DNA from: Polyrhizophydium stewartii
Taxonomy: Eukaryota > Chytridiomycota > Chytridiomycetes > Rhizophydiales
Reading direction: 5' to 3'
Length of the DNA stretch: 23,230 bases
NCBI GenBank assembly: GCA_027604665.1
Contig: JADGIZ010000141.1
Span: 1 to 23,230, forward strand
Shown here: one piece after another, positions 9,303-18,139 of the stretch
Layout: each line of letters begins with the position of its first letter
Position numbering within the stretch: position 1 is the first letter of the stretch
Notes under the pieces: generated by a model
Told to the model about the DNA's origin: nothing
What the model saw: only the letters and a program-made list of their open reading frames with translations
The model's database searches: none
Translations under genes and position numbers: made by a program

Positions 9303-10041
9303 TCCAGGTCGGCCATTTCCGAATGAAGCTCCTCGAGGGTGTCGTTGATGCTTTGCACAATGGCCGCGAGGCTGGTTGAGGGTGATGCACAAGCAAGTCA
9401 GCGGGGACGGGGTGCTGCCGCGGGGCATCGCGCCGGTTGGCTTGCCTGTACTTGCACTCGCCGATCTGTTCGGAAAGATCGCGGCTCCCAAAGACGCTCT
9501 CAGTCTGGTCGCGGGCGTGTGAGCACGCAAGTGTGCGGCACGAGGACCGCGCGAGTGGCTGAGCACGTACGCTTGCAACTTGCAGCTCGATCGTCTTTGT
9601 CAGCTTGTCTCGCTCGAGCTCCTGCACCTTGCGCACAAAGGCGGCCAGGTCTGGGCGGTGCACGTCGTCGGACAAGAGGCCAAGTTCGACGGCCTGAATC
9701 TGGATTCATGGTCAGCATATCAGCAGGTGTGCGCGTGTGTGTGCTGCCAAGGCGCGGCCAGCTGCACCTGCTGCGAGATCAGCACGAACGAGTCTCTGGC
9801 CGAGTTGGCCAGCGTTACATAGTCCTTTTGCTCGGCATCGCCTCCCAGGAACAGCGCAAAGCCGCTGCGTGTGGGCGGGTCAGGCAGGGGGCCTGGGCTG
9901 CGAGAGGATATGCACGCCGAGCGCGCACCGCTCCAGCTGGGCATACGCGGCGCTGCGGGCGCCCTGCAGGCCCGTGAACTCGGTCAGGAGCTCGAGCGCG
10001 GTCGACATGCTGGCGTCGCCGGGAGCTTCAACGCCGGCCAT
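9299..10041 (-). CDS. REX1B: REX1B-like (Required for excision 1-B) protein, 154 aa
   Basis: REX1B proteins (Pfam DNA_repr_REX1B, C19orf60/REX1BD in humans) are small helical proteins named from a Chlamydomonas DNA-repair locus; the molecular role is poorly known. Five exons join in phase: 10041-9929, 9864-9768, 9699-9571, 9504-9452 and 9371-9299. Introns are 64, 68, 66 and 80 nt. Family-like segments are [20 protein letters not shown] near the N-terminus, [14 protein letters not shown] in the middle, and the [19 protein letters not shown] block, where the conserved RPDLA and the ELE-KL helix stand out. The C-terminus is acidic and helical ([12 protein letters not shown]). The first ATG (10041) is used; the Met twelve codons in is an alternative. 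Assignment rests on motif recall, so it is less certain than for HPRT. Confidence 0.72.
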
Positions 10042-10499
10042 TGGCGCGCAGCACTTTTTCCTGAGGACGCACAGGCCAGCGTATAAAGACCGCCGCTGCA
10101 CGCCGGGCATCTGCCCCTTGAGTTTCACGGCCCGCCGTCAAGCGGCCGCCGCCTGGTCCATGGCGTGCGGCTGCGAACAAATCATGGCGGATCCACATCG
10201 ACCGGCGTGCCATATAGCGCGGCCGTGCGGGCTGGCTTCTCCATAGCCCGTGCGGTCGGCATGCGCCAACACACCGTTCGCCTGTCTTTTGCCCACGCCC
10301 GCCGTCCGTCAGCGTCCGGCAGCCGGCCACGAAGATGCATTCAGTCCGTCAGCAAGTAGGCGGTGTGTCGCTCGCGGGTCGAGCCCTGCCGCGCTCTGCC
10401 GCGTGCGACCACGCCCGGCCGCTGCAGACTCGAACAGCTCGGGTTCTGTCCTTGCGCACCGAGCAGCAACAACAAAAAAAAAAGAGAGAATCTGGCCAT
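10042..10499. other. 458-bp intergenic region between OPA3 and REX1B
   Basis: It lies upstream of REX1B and downstream of OPA3; both are on the minus strand. There is a TATA-like GTATAAAG on the plus strand at 10081-10088 and a run of ten A near 10470-10480. Short open frames on both strands show no family signal and no consistent splice sites, so I see no gene here. Confidence 0.45.
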
Positions 10500-11538
10500 T
10501 CATTCCTGCCTTGCGGCAGAGTGCGACGGCGCTGCTGCTGGAGACTGTGCAGCTGCAAGTGCTGCGGTGAGAGGCGTGGATGCAGCCGGCGCTGCGGACG
10601 TCGGCAACACAGCCTGGGCCTGATCAGGCCTCGTCTCCTGACGGAGCTCGGCGATCTCCCGCCGCAGCGCGCCAACAAGCTCGCTGAGTTCTTCGATGCG
10701 TGCTTGGTTCTCGCCCGTCTGGGCCTCGAGCCGCTCCACCGAGTCGTCGAGCGAGATATTGCGCTTCTTGGTGTTCCGCGACGACCTCCACGTCTCGCCG
10801 ACTGCCCGATGGTCGTCAGCGCCAGCGAGACGGACTGGGTTGTGGCATCGACAGGTCACGCACTGATCGTAAGCGCAGCGACCAGAAACAGGATGGACTC
10901 GGATATGAAGTCGGCACCGAGCTCAACGGCGCGGGCGTCGTTGAGCGGCCGGATCGGCTCGACTGACTTGAAATCGAGGAAGCTGGCCGAGTGCGGGCGT
11001 CAGCCAGTCTGGAGAAGCGTGCACCGCTGCAGCGAGAGGCGCGACAGACCGCATCTTGAGGCCCATGTCCAAGCGGTGGTACGTCTGCGGCGGCGCTCAG
11101 CGTGTCAGCAGCTGGATGGGTCTCGGCGCTCGCAGACGACGTCGGCCGAGCGCAGCTTGCCTGGGCCACGCCAATACAGAACTGCTTGAAGCGGGGGCTG
11201 GTCTGAAGGTTGTTGGGACGTGAGCCGTGGTGCGCGCGCAAGTTGCAGGCGCACGGCCGCGACCGGGCAAGGCATGGCCGGGAGCAGCGCTGCTGGTGTG
11301 GGCGCCCACCTTGGCCTGCAAGGCCACAGCCGGCATGCGGCGTTGTTGTCAGCGTCGAGCAACATCACGGTCGCCGCCGAGGCTCGAGGCAGCGCTCGCG
11401 AGCGCGCGGTACTGCCGGCGGCCGGCGCGCGACGGGCGATGCAGCGGTATCATGCGCACGCACGTTGGCCTTGATTGTGTTCGCGAGCGGCTTCGAGAGC
11501 GTGCGGATGAGCAGCGAGCCGACCTTGGCCGTCGCCAT
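10500..11538 (-). CDS. OPA3: OPA3-family mitochondrial protein, about 192 aa
   Basis: OPA3 is a small mitochondrial membrane-associated protein; human mutations cause optic atrophy and 3-methylglutaconic aciduria. Exons are 11538-11464, a probable 6-nt microexon 11315-11310, 11202-11161, 11084-11050, 10982-10864 and 10801-10500, all in phase. The N-terminus MATAKVGSLLIRTLSKPLAN is strongly diagnostic. Then follow PRFKQFCIGVAQ, YHRLDMGLKMR, IRPLNDARAVELGADFISE, a hydrophobic span (SILFLVAALTIIGE) and WRSSRNTKKRN. A coiled coil (about residues 113-155, heptads such as LEAQTGENQARIEEL) and an Ala/Pro tail end the protein. The intron after GVAQ starts with GC (CAG/GCAAGC). It is divergent from NDUFB7 with 67 bp between the starts. 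Confidence 0.9.
11085..11160 (-). other. GC-AG intron in OPA3
   Basis: The exon ending CCCAG is followed on the minus strand by GCAAGC, the classic strong GC-donor context, and the intron ends GCCGCAG. Phase 0 is kept, joining GVAQ to TYHRLDMG, as the family alignment requires. Confidence 0.75.
11310..11315 (-). other. Putative 6-nt microexon of OPA3
   Basis: On the minus strand GCCAAG is framed by a CCTTGCAG acceptor and a GTGGGC donor, with a CTGAC branch site about 35 nt upstream. Inclusion keeps phase 0 and adds Ala-Lys, giving IKANAKTSPRF. That restores the spacing of the IKxxAKxxPRF segment I recall from fungal OPA3. Skipping it also keeps the frame, so both isoforms are possible. Confidence 0.5.
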
Positions 11539-11605
11539 CCCGCTCGGGTTCGAGGTCAAGAGCAGCGAGGCGACTTGCCCGGGCTTCGCTCGATTTTTCA
11601 CGGTC
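11539..11605. promoter_or_regulatory. Bidirectional promoter between OPA3 and NDUFB7
   Basis: Only 67 bp separate the start codons of two divergent genes for mitochondrial proteins. Core promoters and both leaders must lie in this stretch or reach into the opposite gene. It contains GAGGTCAAGAGCAGCGAGG and a short T-rich tract (ATTTTTCACGG); no factor site is identifiable. Confidence 0.6.
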
Positions 11606-12335
11606 ATGGCCGGAGACAGCTACTCGGACGACGCCTCGCCAAGTGAGTGTGCGCCGGGCTCACGGCCGCCCGGCCGCCAGCAGACGCCGGTCGTTCGCAG
11701 CCGCGGAAAGCGAGCCGCCGCTGCCGTGCATGTGGCTCCGGTCGCAGTCCGGCGGCCGTTGCTGCGGTTGTGCGAGCCGGATGCAAAGGCACGATTGCCC
11801 GGCGGCCCGCGGGCTGCGGACAGGCCGGCCCTCTGCTCCGGCCGCTGCCCCCCGCTGGCCGCCGTGCTGACCGCACGCCCGCCCGTCGCCGACCCGCGCA
11901 CGCGCTCGCCCGTGCCTGCGACCGCCCGCCCGCACCCGCCTGCGCGCACCCGCGCGCACCTGCCCGTGCCCGACAGAGACGTTCATCACGCAGGCCGAGC
12001 TCAACAAGACCCAGATCCCGCTCGCCTGGCGCGACTTCTGCGCACACCTGCTGCCCGAGCTCAACAAGTGCCGCAGGGACAACCTCTTTGCGCCGTGGAA
12101 GTGCGAGGAGGAGAGGATAACCTGGACAAAGTGCCAGTACGACGAGTGCGTGCTTGCATGTCTCGCCATATCCCGGCCCTCCCAGCCGCGTCCACGACGG
12201 TGCTGCTGACACTGGCTCGACTGACCCTCTGCCCGGCGGCACGGCGGCAGCTACCAGAGGCGAATGCGCAAGCTCGACAAGCGCAGGGCTGCTCGCGAGC
12301 AGGAGCTTGCTGCTGCCGCCGCAGCCGACCTGTAG
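11606..12335 (+). CDS. NDUFB7: Complex I subunit NDUFB7 (B18), 96 aa
   Basis: This is an accessory subunit of mitochondrial NADH dehydrogenase, placed on the intermembrane-space side of the membrane arm. Exons are 11606-11642, 11977-12145 and 12251-12335, with introns of 334 and 105 nt, all in phase. The product carries the twin CX9C motif expected for oxidative folding by the Mia40 pathway: C34/C44 (CAHLLPELNKC) and C55/C65 (CEEERITWTKC). The following DYQRRMRKLDKRR matches the DYVMRMKEFERERR segment of human NDUFB7. The Ala-rich C-terminus is shorter than in animals. Presence of complex I separates this organism from fission yeast and Saccharomyces-type yeasts. Confidence 0.9.
11643..11976 (+). 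other. Long C-rich first intron of NDUFB7
   Basis: At 334 nt it is several times the usual intron size here and makes up almost half the gene. The 3' half (about 11840-11976) is strongly strand-biased, with many CGCCCG/GCGCAC units on the plus strand, ending CCGACAG. The donor is GTGAGT. It contains a CTGACCGC branch-like site at about 11866. No nested gene was recognised. Confidence 0.6.
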
Positions 12336-12580
12336 ACGCAATGCCCGCGCACTCAGCAATGAACCCGGCCACCTCGGAATCCATGGCCCTCTCCGCCGAC
12401 CGCACGCACCCGAGCGCTGCTGTGCGCCAAGAAAGGATGTGTATTTTGGAGGGATTGCAGATGAGGGCGCCGCCGGCTGCGACGGCGCGCCGCTCGCGCG
12501 GCTCGACTACTACAGAAGGATGAGAACGGGACGGAAGTGGCACAAGGAGGGGCTGCGATGCCGGCCACCCAGCTGGAGGA
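12336..12580. other. NDUFB7/EFR3 convergent intergenic region
   Basis: 245 bp between two stop codons. It must hold both 3' ends. No open frame with family support and no repeat was seen. Confidence 0.4.
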
Positions 12581-15500
12581 TCACTGGGTCGCCTCGAGAC
12601 CCAGCATGTCAGGCTCGCGCAGCTTGACGCCGCGCAGGCTTGAGCTGCTCTCAGACGATCTTATGCGCTGCTGGCTGATGCTGCGCGTGCGTGTCAGGCC
12701 CGGTGACGCCTGCGCTTCCCTACTCAGCTCGCGCGAGCGCGCCGTGAGCCAGTCGAGCTCGACGGCCTCGGCCGCGCGGATCTTGATCTTGCCCGCCTGC
12801 CCCGATTTGCTGTTGCAGAGCGCAGGGTCGCCATCAGCAAGCCAACTGGGGCTGCACAACCGTTGGCCACCACGACTCACCCAAACGTCGACGCAATCGT
12901 CTGTAGCAAGTTGGTGACGTTTTCATCCGACTGGCCGGTCGTCTCGCGCGACAGAAGATCGAGGTCAATGTTGGACGTGTCGAGGATCTTGCCAGGGATC
13001 GCAGGTGCCTTGGCGTCGGACGCTGCAGCAGGTAGCGGCGCGCAGCGTCAGCGGTGCAGCAGCTGCAGATGCTATCGCAGCGGGCGTGCCCACCGAGCGC
13101 ATCGCGCAGGTCCTCGACGCGGACGGTTGTGTACGGCTGCTCAGACTGAGCACGGACAGAGTAAGCTGCGCGTCCGTGGTGTGTATTGCGCGAGCAGGCA
13201 GGTGAGCATGGACCCACCGCAGAGCGGGTCGATGCCGCTTGCTTGATGTTGGACGGCGACGGGCTCCTGCGCTGCGATGCGCGACGGCCAATGAAGCCGT
13301 GAGGCATTGAGTCGGGAACAGAGAGACGCGAGAGATCGGGAGCGTCTTGTCGCCCACGGCCAGGCGGGTCAGCACCCACGGATCGCAGATTGCCCAGAGC
13401 GCGCGACGTACTCGGCCGCAGCGGTGTCGTTGGCATCGACGACTCCCACAACAATGTATCTGCAACCAGGCGCGAGTTTGCCTCTTCGAATTCGCCCAGG
13501 CGCGAGTCGCGCGCAAGACAGTCGGCCACATTGACGCGGTCGAGGAACGACGTGATGGGCTGGCATTCGCGCGCCGCGGAAGCCTCTGTCTCGCTGAACG
13601 TGCGCGTGTGCAGTGTATCGATGGCCTCGCACGTCAGCTCAAAGCCGGGCGACCACTCGTGGCCGTCGAGTCGAGTCTGCTTGACGCTTTGTGTATATGC
13701 AAGCAGCTCGCTGTTGCTCAAAAACATGGCCACGTGGATAAAGTACTCGACCACGAGGCTGCCAATGGCCCGCTGCTGTTCTGGCGAGGCGACTCTGCCC
13801 TCAATCACATGGTCCTGCAGCCGCATGAAGATGGGCACGCTGACGAACAAATCCTCGACGGGCATGAACTGCAGCATGCGTGTCGCGAGCATGCCGACAA
13901 TCACAAAGTCCGCCGGATTGTGGCTCGGATTCAACGAGCTGTCATACAGCACCCGCCACAGCGAGCTGTGGAGCGCAACTAGGCCATGTGAGTCGCGATC
14001 GTCGCGCGCAGGCACTGCAAGTCCAAGCGCCTTGTACAGAAACGGAAAGTAGGGCAAGCGAGCATCTGCGCAAAGACTCCGTGTCAGCCGAGCGCCATGG
14101 CATTTCAGCCAACTGCGCCGCACGCACCAGCAGAGGGATGTGACATGAGAACCAGAGTCGGCGTCACGAGCTCAAACGAGATATTGGCCGGGATGATCGA
14201 AAGCCGCTTTGTCTCGCTCGACGTGAACCGGCGCGTGTATACAATCATGACCTGGTCGAGCGCCCGCAGAAGCAAGATCGACGCTTCCACGCTGCCATGC
14301 TCCGCGATCAGGCGGTTGACCAGGAATGAGAGGATGTCGTTGATTTGGTTCGGGTACGCCAGATGGAACGCGAGCGAGCCTGCGCGTCGCGACAGGTCAG
14401 CTCGCCCTGCGGCGCACGGCCTGCAACAGATGATCAGCGCGCACCAATCGCCTCGACCAACGCTTGCTGAAGTCTGGCGTGCGCGTGCAGCTGCATCTGG
14501 TCGTCCGTTGCGGGCTTTTCGACCGACGAACGCAGGTGACGTGCAAACGTCTCGAGGAGCTCGGGAATCGTTAGCCCCGAGATGCCTTCGCCGTCAGAGA
14601 TCAGGAACGTGAGCACACGGATGACCGTGGTCTTGATCTCGGGCTTGGTCTCAAACTCTAGGCGCTCGAGCATCAGCGACAAGATCACATAGTGGTATTG
14701 CGACTGCACAAAAGCAAGGCAGATTAGCAGCAAAAGCGCGATGCGCGGGCGCGGCCGGAAGCCCACCTGTACGACATGTGTGACGGCGCGGACAACCTCG
14801 AGCGTGTATACGCTGGAGCTCCAAAGGCTCTTTTCGTCTAGGAATCTGCCCACCAGAAAGTCAGGCTCCGCAGTGCAGTTGTCTGGCCGCGTTCGCACAA
14901 AACGCACTTTGAGGTTGAGAGCAGAAACTCTTTCAGGTTGGTGACATTGGCTTGGCCAAACAGCCCCGAGATGCAAACCTTGGCCGAGTGCTTGAGCTCG
15001 TCGTCGGTGATGAGGTGGTCTGTGATGGAGCGGCGCTTTGTGTACATGCTTGGCGTAGCCCTGCTTGTGCAGCGTTCGTCAGCAGGGGCCAGCAGCTGCA
15101 CCTGACTGCAACACGACAACCCACAGTTCCGTCGACTCAGGGCGAGGCTTTGACGGGCCCATATTGGCGAGGACAGCGGGGATAATCTTTTTCGAGTAGG
15201 GCACCAGGTTGGGACTCAAGACAAACGAGTCGCTGCCGCACACGGCCTCGAGAGCTTTGAGGCCTGACAGACGCGTCCTGGTTCGGCGCAGGCGTCAGCC
15301 TTCAAGAGTCTCGTGATGCGGTTGGAGCAGATTCTTTCAGAGGGAGCATACTTGTGCTGCAGCGTCGCATCGGACGTCTCGTATGCGGCCTCGTTGCAGA
15401 ATTTTTCAATGAGCTGCGAGTAGATGGCCGCGAACTCGCTGTCGATGACATTTTGGTGGTTGTGGTGAGAGCTGAAGAGGATGAACTGAGGGAGACGAGA

Positions 15501-16393
15501 GATGCTGCTGTGAGTCTCGAATGAATTGGAGTGTGCGGGGCTGGACCGACGACGCGGCACCCACGATGCTTGTGGCCTGCATGACCAAATCTGGATCGGG
15601 CGAGTGCAAGACATCGAGGATGATGCGCAGAATGTTTTTGGAGATCAGGTTTGAGTTCTGGCGGCATTCGCTCAGCAGCGAGTGCAGGATCTGCAGTGTC
15701 ACGCGGATGTATCTGCGGTTGTGCGGGCGGCGGGGTCGGCGGGCGCGTCAGCGGCGGGCGTGTCAGCAGCGTGCGAGTCGCCAAAGAGACATCGCAGGCA
15801 GCGAGGTTTGCTGGTGGGGCGATGCGGCGCATGGCCGTGCGAGCCGGGCAGCGGCTGGGGCCGACTGCGCGCGAGCGGCGGGCTGGCCGGCCGGCGCTGC
15901 ACCGACCGCGGCTGCGACGCGGGGGCGGCAGGCGGCAGCCGGCGGTGGTGGCGGCGCCGCCGACGCTGGGAGGCATGGCATCCCGCCGGGGCGGCGGGCT
16001 CGGCCGGTGCGGGCGATGGGGCGTGCGGCCTGCGGGCTGGGAGGCTCGGCCCCGCGGGGGTCGGGCGCTGCGCTGCGCTGCGGTTGCTCCGGCTGCAGCG
16101 CCCACGGCAGCGTGTGGGGCGGCGGCTGCGGCGGCAGCAGCGAGCCTGTGCGGGCGAGCGAGGCGCTGGCGGCTGGGCAGCACGCACCCGAAGCGGGACT
16201 TGCGTGTGTCGGCCTTGACCCGCTTCTCGAGGTAGGCGCCGATCTTGGGCAGCTTCTGGGGCTTTGTGGTGGCATAGAAGATGACGAGCGAGAGCGCGGA
16301 GCCCCGGGGGCCCTCCTCGCCGGGCTCCTTTGGGTAGACGTTGTTGATGAGCGAGACGTGCTTGGAGCACACGCCGCCGCACGGCGCTGCCAT
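12581..16393 (-). CDS. EFR3: EFR3 plasma-membrane scaffold for PI 4-kinase, about 913 aa
   Basis: EFR3 is a palmitoylated ARM/HEAT-like rod that anchors the PI4KIII-alpha (Stt4) complex at the plasma membrane. Eleven exons join in phase: 16393-16188, 15712-15565, 15485-15352, 15277-15155, 15105-14908, 14845-14767, 14703-14445, 14379-14128, 14065-13094, 13022-12881 and 12809-12581. The start MAAPCGGVCSKH carries the family's N-terminal Cys pair. Next come NNVYPKEPGE and KLPKIGAYLEKRVKAD, matching the EFR3 opening helix pair. Helical repeats follow (TLQILHSLLSECRQNSNLIS; RLSGLKALEAV; EFLLSTSKFLDEKSLW). A basic, Ser-rich segment with RRASQRRSPSPSN lies near residue 740, and the tail ends in SSSLRGVKLREPD. 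The exon 4/5 junction is weakest (GTCAAA donor, 49-nt intron). Intron 1 is unusually long (475 nt). Confidence 0.88.
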
Positions 16394-16509
16394 CGCCTTT
16401 GCCCTTTGCGGTCGGCAGCCGACATCGGCTCGTTGCGGCGGCACGCGCCCTGAGGACGCGGCCGCACGCAGGTTTTGTTCCTGCGGCACGCCGGCGACGT
16501 TCTGCCGCG
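16394..16509. promoter_or_regulatory. Divergent EFR3/MCY1 promoter
   Basis: 116 bp lie between the EFR3 start (16393, minus) and the preferred MCY1 start (16510, plus). An in-frame ATG at 16399 could extend MCY1 by 37 Arg/Ala-rich residues, but that would leave only 5 bp between the two genes, so the downstream start is preferred. Confidence 0.5.
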
Positions 16510-18059
16510 ATGGCAGCGAGCGCAGGCGCCGGCGCGAGGGCGGCGGTCGGGGCGGCGGCGGTCGGAGCAGTGGCGACCGCAGCAGTGCTGGCGGTGGCCG
16601 AGCTTGTTGCGCCGCGCAGGCTTGCGCCTGGTGCGGCGGTGGCCGCTGCTGCTGCCGCCGCTTCAGCCGCCGTTGCGTGGACGGTGGTGAGCTGGGCATC
16701 CGAGGCCGTCGCCGGCCAGCGCGGCAGGCGAGACGGCGCCGTGCGCGGCGTCGCGGGGCTCATCGGAAACACCCCGCTGGTGCGCATTGCGTCGCTGTCG
16801 GCGGCCACGGGCTGCGAGATCCTCGCCAAGGCCGAGTTCACCAGCGTGGGTGGGAGCACAAAGGACCGCGTCGCGCTCGCCATCATCCAGGATGCCGAGG
16901 AGCGCGGCCTCATCACCCCCAACACCGGCTGCACCGTGTTTGAGGGGACAGTCGGCTCAACAGGCATCTCGCTGGCCGTGATTGCCCGCGCAAAGGGATA
17001 CCTCTGCCATATTGTCATGCCCGACGACCAGGCCAAAGAAAAGTACGAGATACTGGAGGCGCTTGGCGCGACGGTCGAGCGCGTGCGTCCCGTGTCAATT
17101 GTCGACAAGGACCACTACGTCAATGTTGCGCGCCGCCGCGCCGAGGACATGAACCGAATCGCCGACGACACAGGATCGCTTGCGCGCGGCTTCTTTTGCG
17201 ACCAGTTCGAGAATCTTGCGAATTACAGGGTGCGCACAGGCTCTGTGCAGGCGGACGCGAGCGGCACGGGTTGCCGCTGCTTCTGCTGCATCGACAAGTG
17301 CTGACACACCCCCGCTTCTACAGACACATCTGAGCACAACAGGCCCAGAGATCCTGGCCCAGACGCGCGGCCGCATTGATGCGTTTGTCATGGGAGCCGG
17401 TGAGGCCCGTGCGTCACGTCTCGGCCGATCCTGCGCGCCGACGCTCAACACTTCTTCCGCGGCCAACAGGCACGGGTGGAACACTAGCCGGTGTCGCCCA
17501 CTTTCTCAAGCCTCGCGTCCCAGGCCTGTGTGTCGTGCTTGCTGACCCCGAGGGAAGCGGGCTCTTCAACAAAGTCATGTTCAATGTGCTGTACGCGTCA
17601 GAGCAAGCAGAGGGCAAGCGCAAGCGCCACCAAGTCGACACAATTGTCGAGGGAGTTGGCATCAACCGCCTGACTGCCATCATCAACCTGGCTTTGGACG
17701 GCAGCATCGATGATGCCGTCCGCGTTACCGACGCCGAGGCCGTCGAGATGTCGCGCTTCCTGATGCGCGAGGACGGGCTCTTTGTCGGGAGCTCGTCGGC
17801 AGTCAACTGCGTCGCAGCAGTGCGCACAGCGCGCAAGCTGGGGCCTGGCCACACCATCGTGACGCTGCTGTGCGACCACGGCTCGCGCCATCTCACCAAG
17901 TTTTGGTGCGTGCACGGGCGTACCGGCTGCACGATCCCGCGCGCGCGTCCTGATGCTGACTTGATGCACTCTGACTTGCTGCGCGCCTGCAGGAGCACCG
18001 AGTATGTCGCGCGCTGGGGCCTGACGCCGAGCGCGACGGGGCTCGAGTTCCTGGAATGA
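16510..18059 (+). CDS. MCY1: Mitochondrial cysteine synthase-like protein (MCY1/YGR012W type), 432 aa
   Basis: This is a PLP-dependent fold-type II enzyme of the cysteine synthase family. Yeast Mcy1 sits in the mitochondrial outer membrane, and its physiological reaction is not settled. Exons are 16510-17229, 17324-17399, 17470-17905 and 17993-18059, all in phase, with introns of 94, 70 and 87 nt. Residues 1-70 are Ala/Val-rich with two hydrophobic stretches, consistent with a membrane anchor. Then come LIGNTPLVRI, the PLP lysine K118 in GGSTKDRVAL, EGTVGSTGIS, VMPDDQAKEKYEILEALGA, DQFENLANYR, TTGPEI, the phosphate loop GAGTGGTLAGV, RRHQVDTIVEGVG and CDHGSRHLTKFW. The substrate loop reads T-V-G-S-T-G where yeast has T-S-G-S-T-G. 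There is no CBS-type haem or Bateman domain, so it is not cystathionine beta-synthase. Confidence 0.92.
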
Positions 18060-18139
18060 AACGCGACGCGGTCATGCTGAAGTCACGCGTGTTCCGGCAG
18101 CTTCTGCCGCAACACGACCACCGCCTTGCCCGCACCGCA

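Noticed and set aside
10081..10499. Plus-strand gene after the TATA-like box at 10081
   Set aside because: Short frames only, with no consistent splice sites or family signal, and the region is the shared flank of two minus-strand genes.
12852..12880. 29-nt intron in EFR3 (GTGAGT to the first in-phase CAG)
   Set aside because: It keeps phase, but an alternative acceptor at 12810 gives a 71-nt intron with a CTGAT branch site, in line with the other introns.
15699..17108. 469-codon minus-strand frame and overlapping plus-strand frames across the EFR3/MCY1 start region
   Set aside because: They run through the clear MCY1 exon and the EFR3 intron, are Arg/Ala/Pro-rich, and carry no motifs.
16510..18059. 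Cystathionine beta-synthase
   Set aside because: No N-terminal haem-binding segment and no C-terminal CBS pair. The motifs and layout match the MCY1 branch of cysteine synthases.
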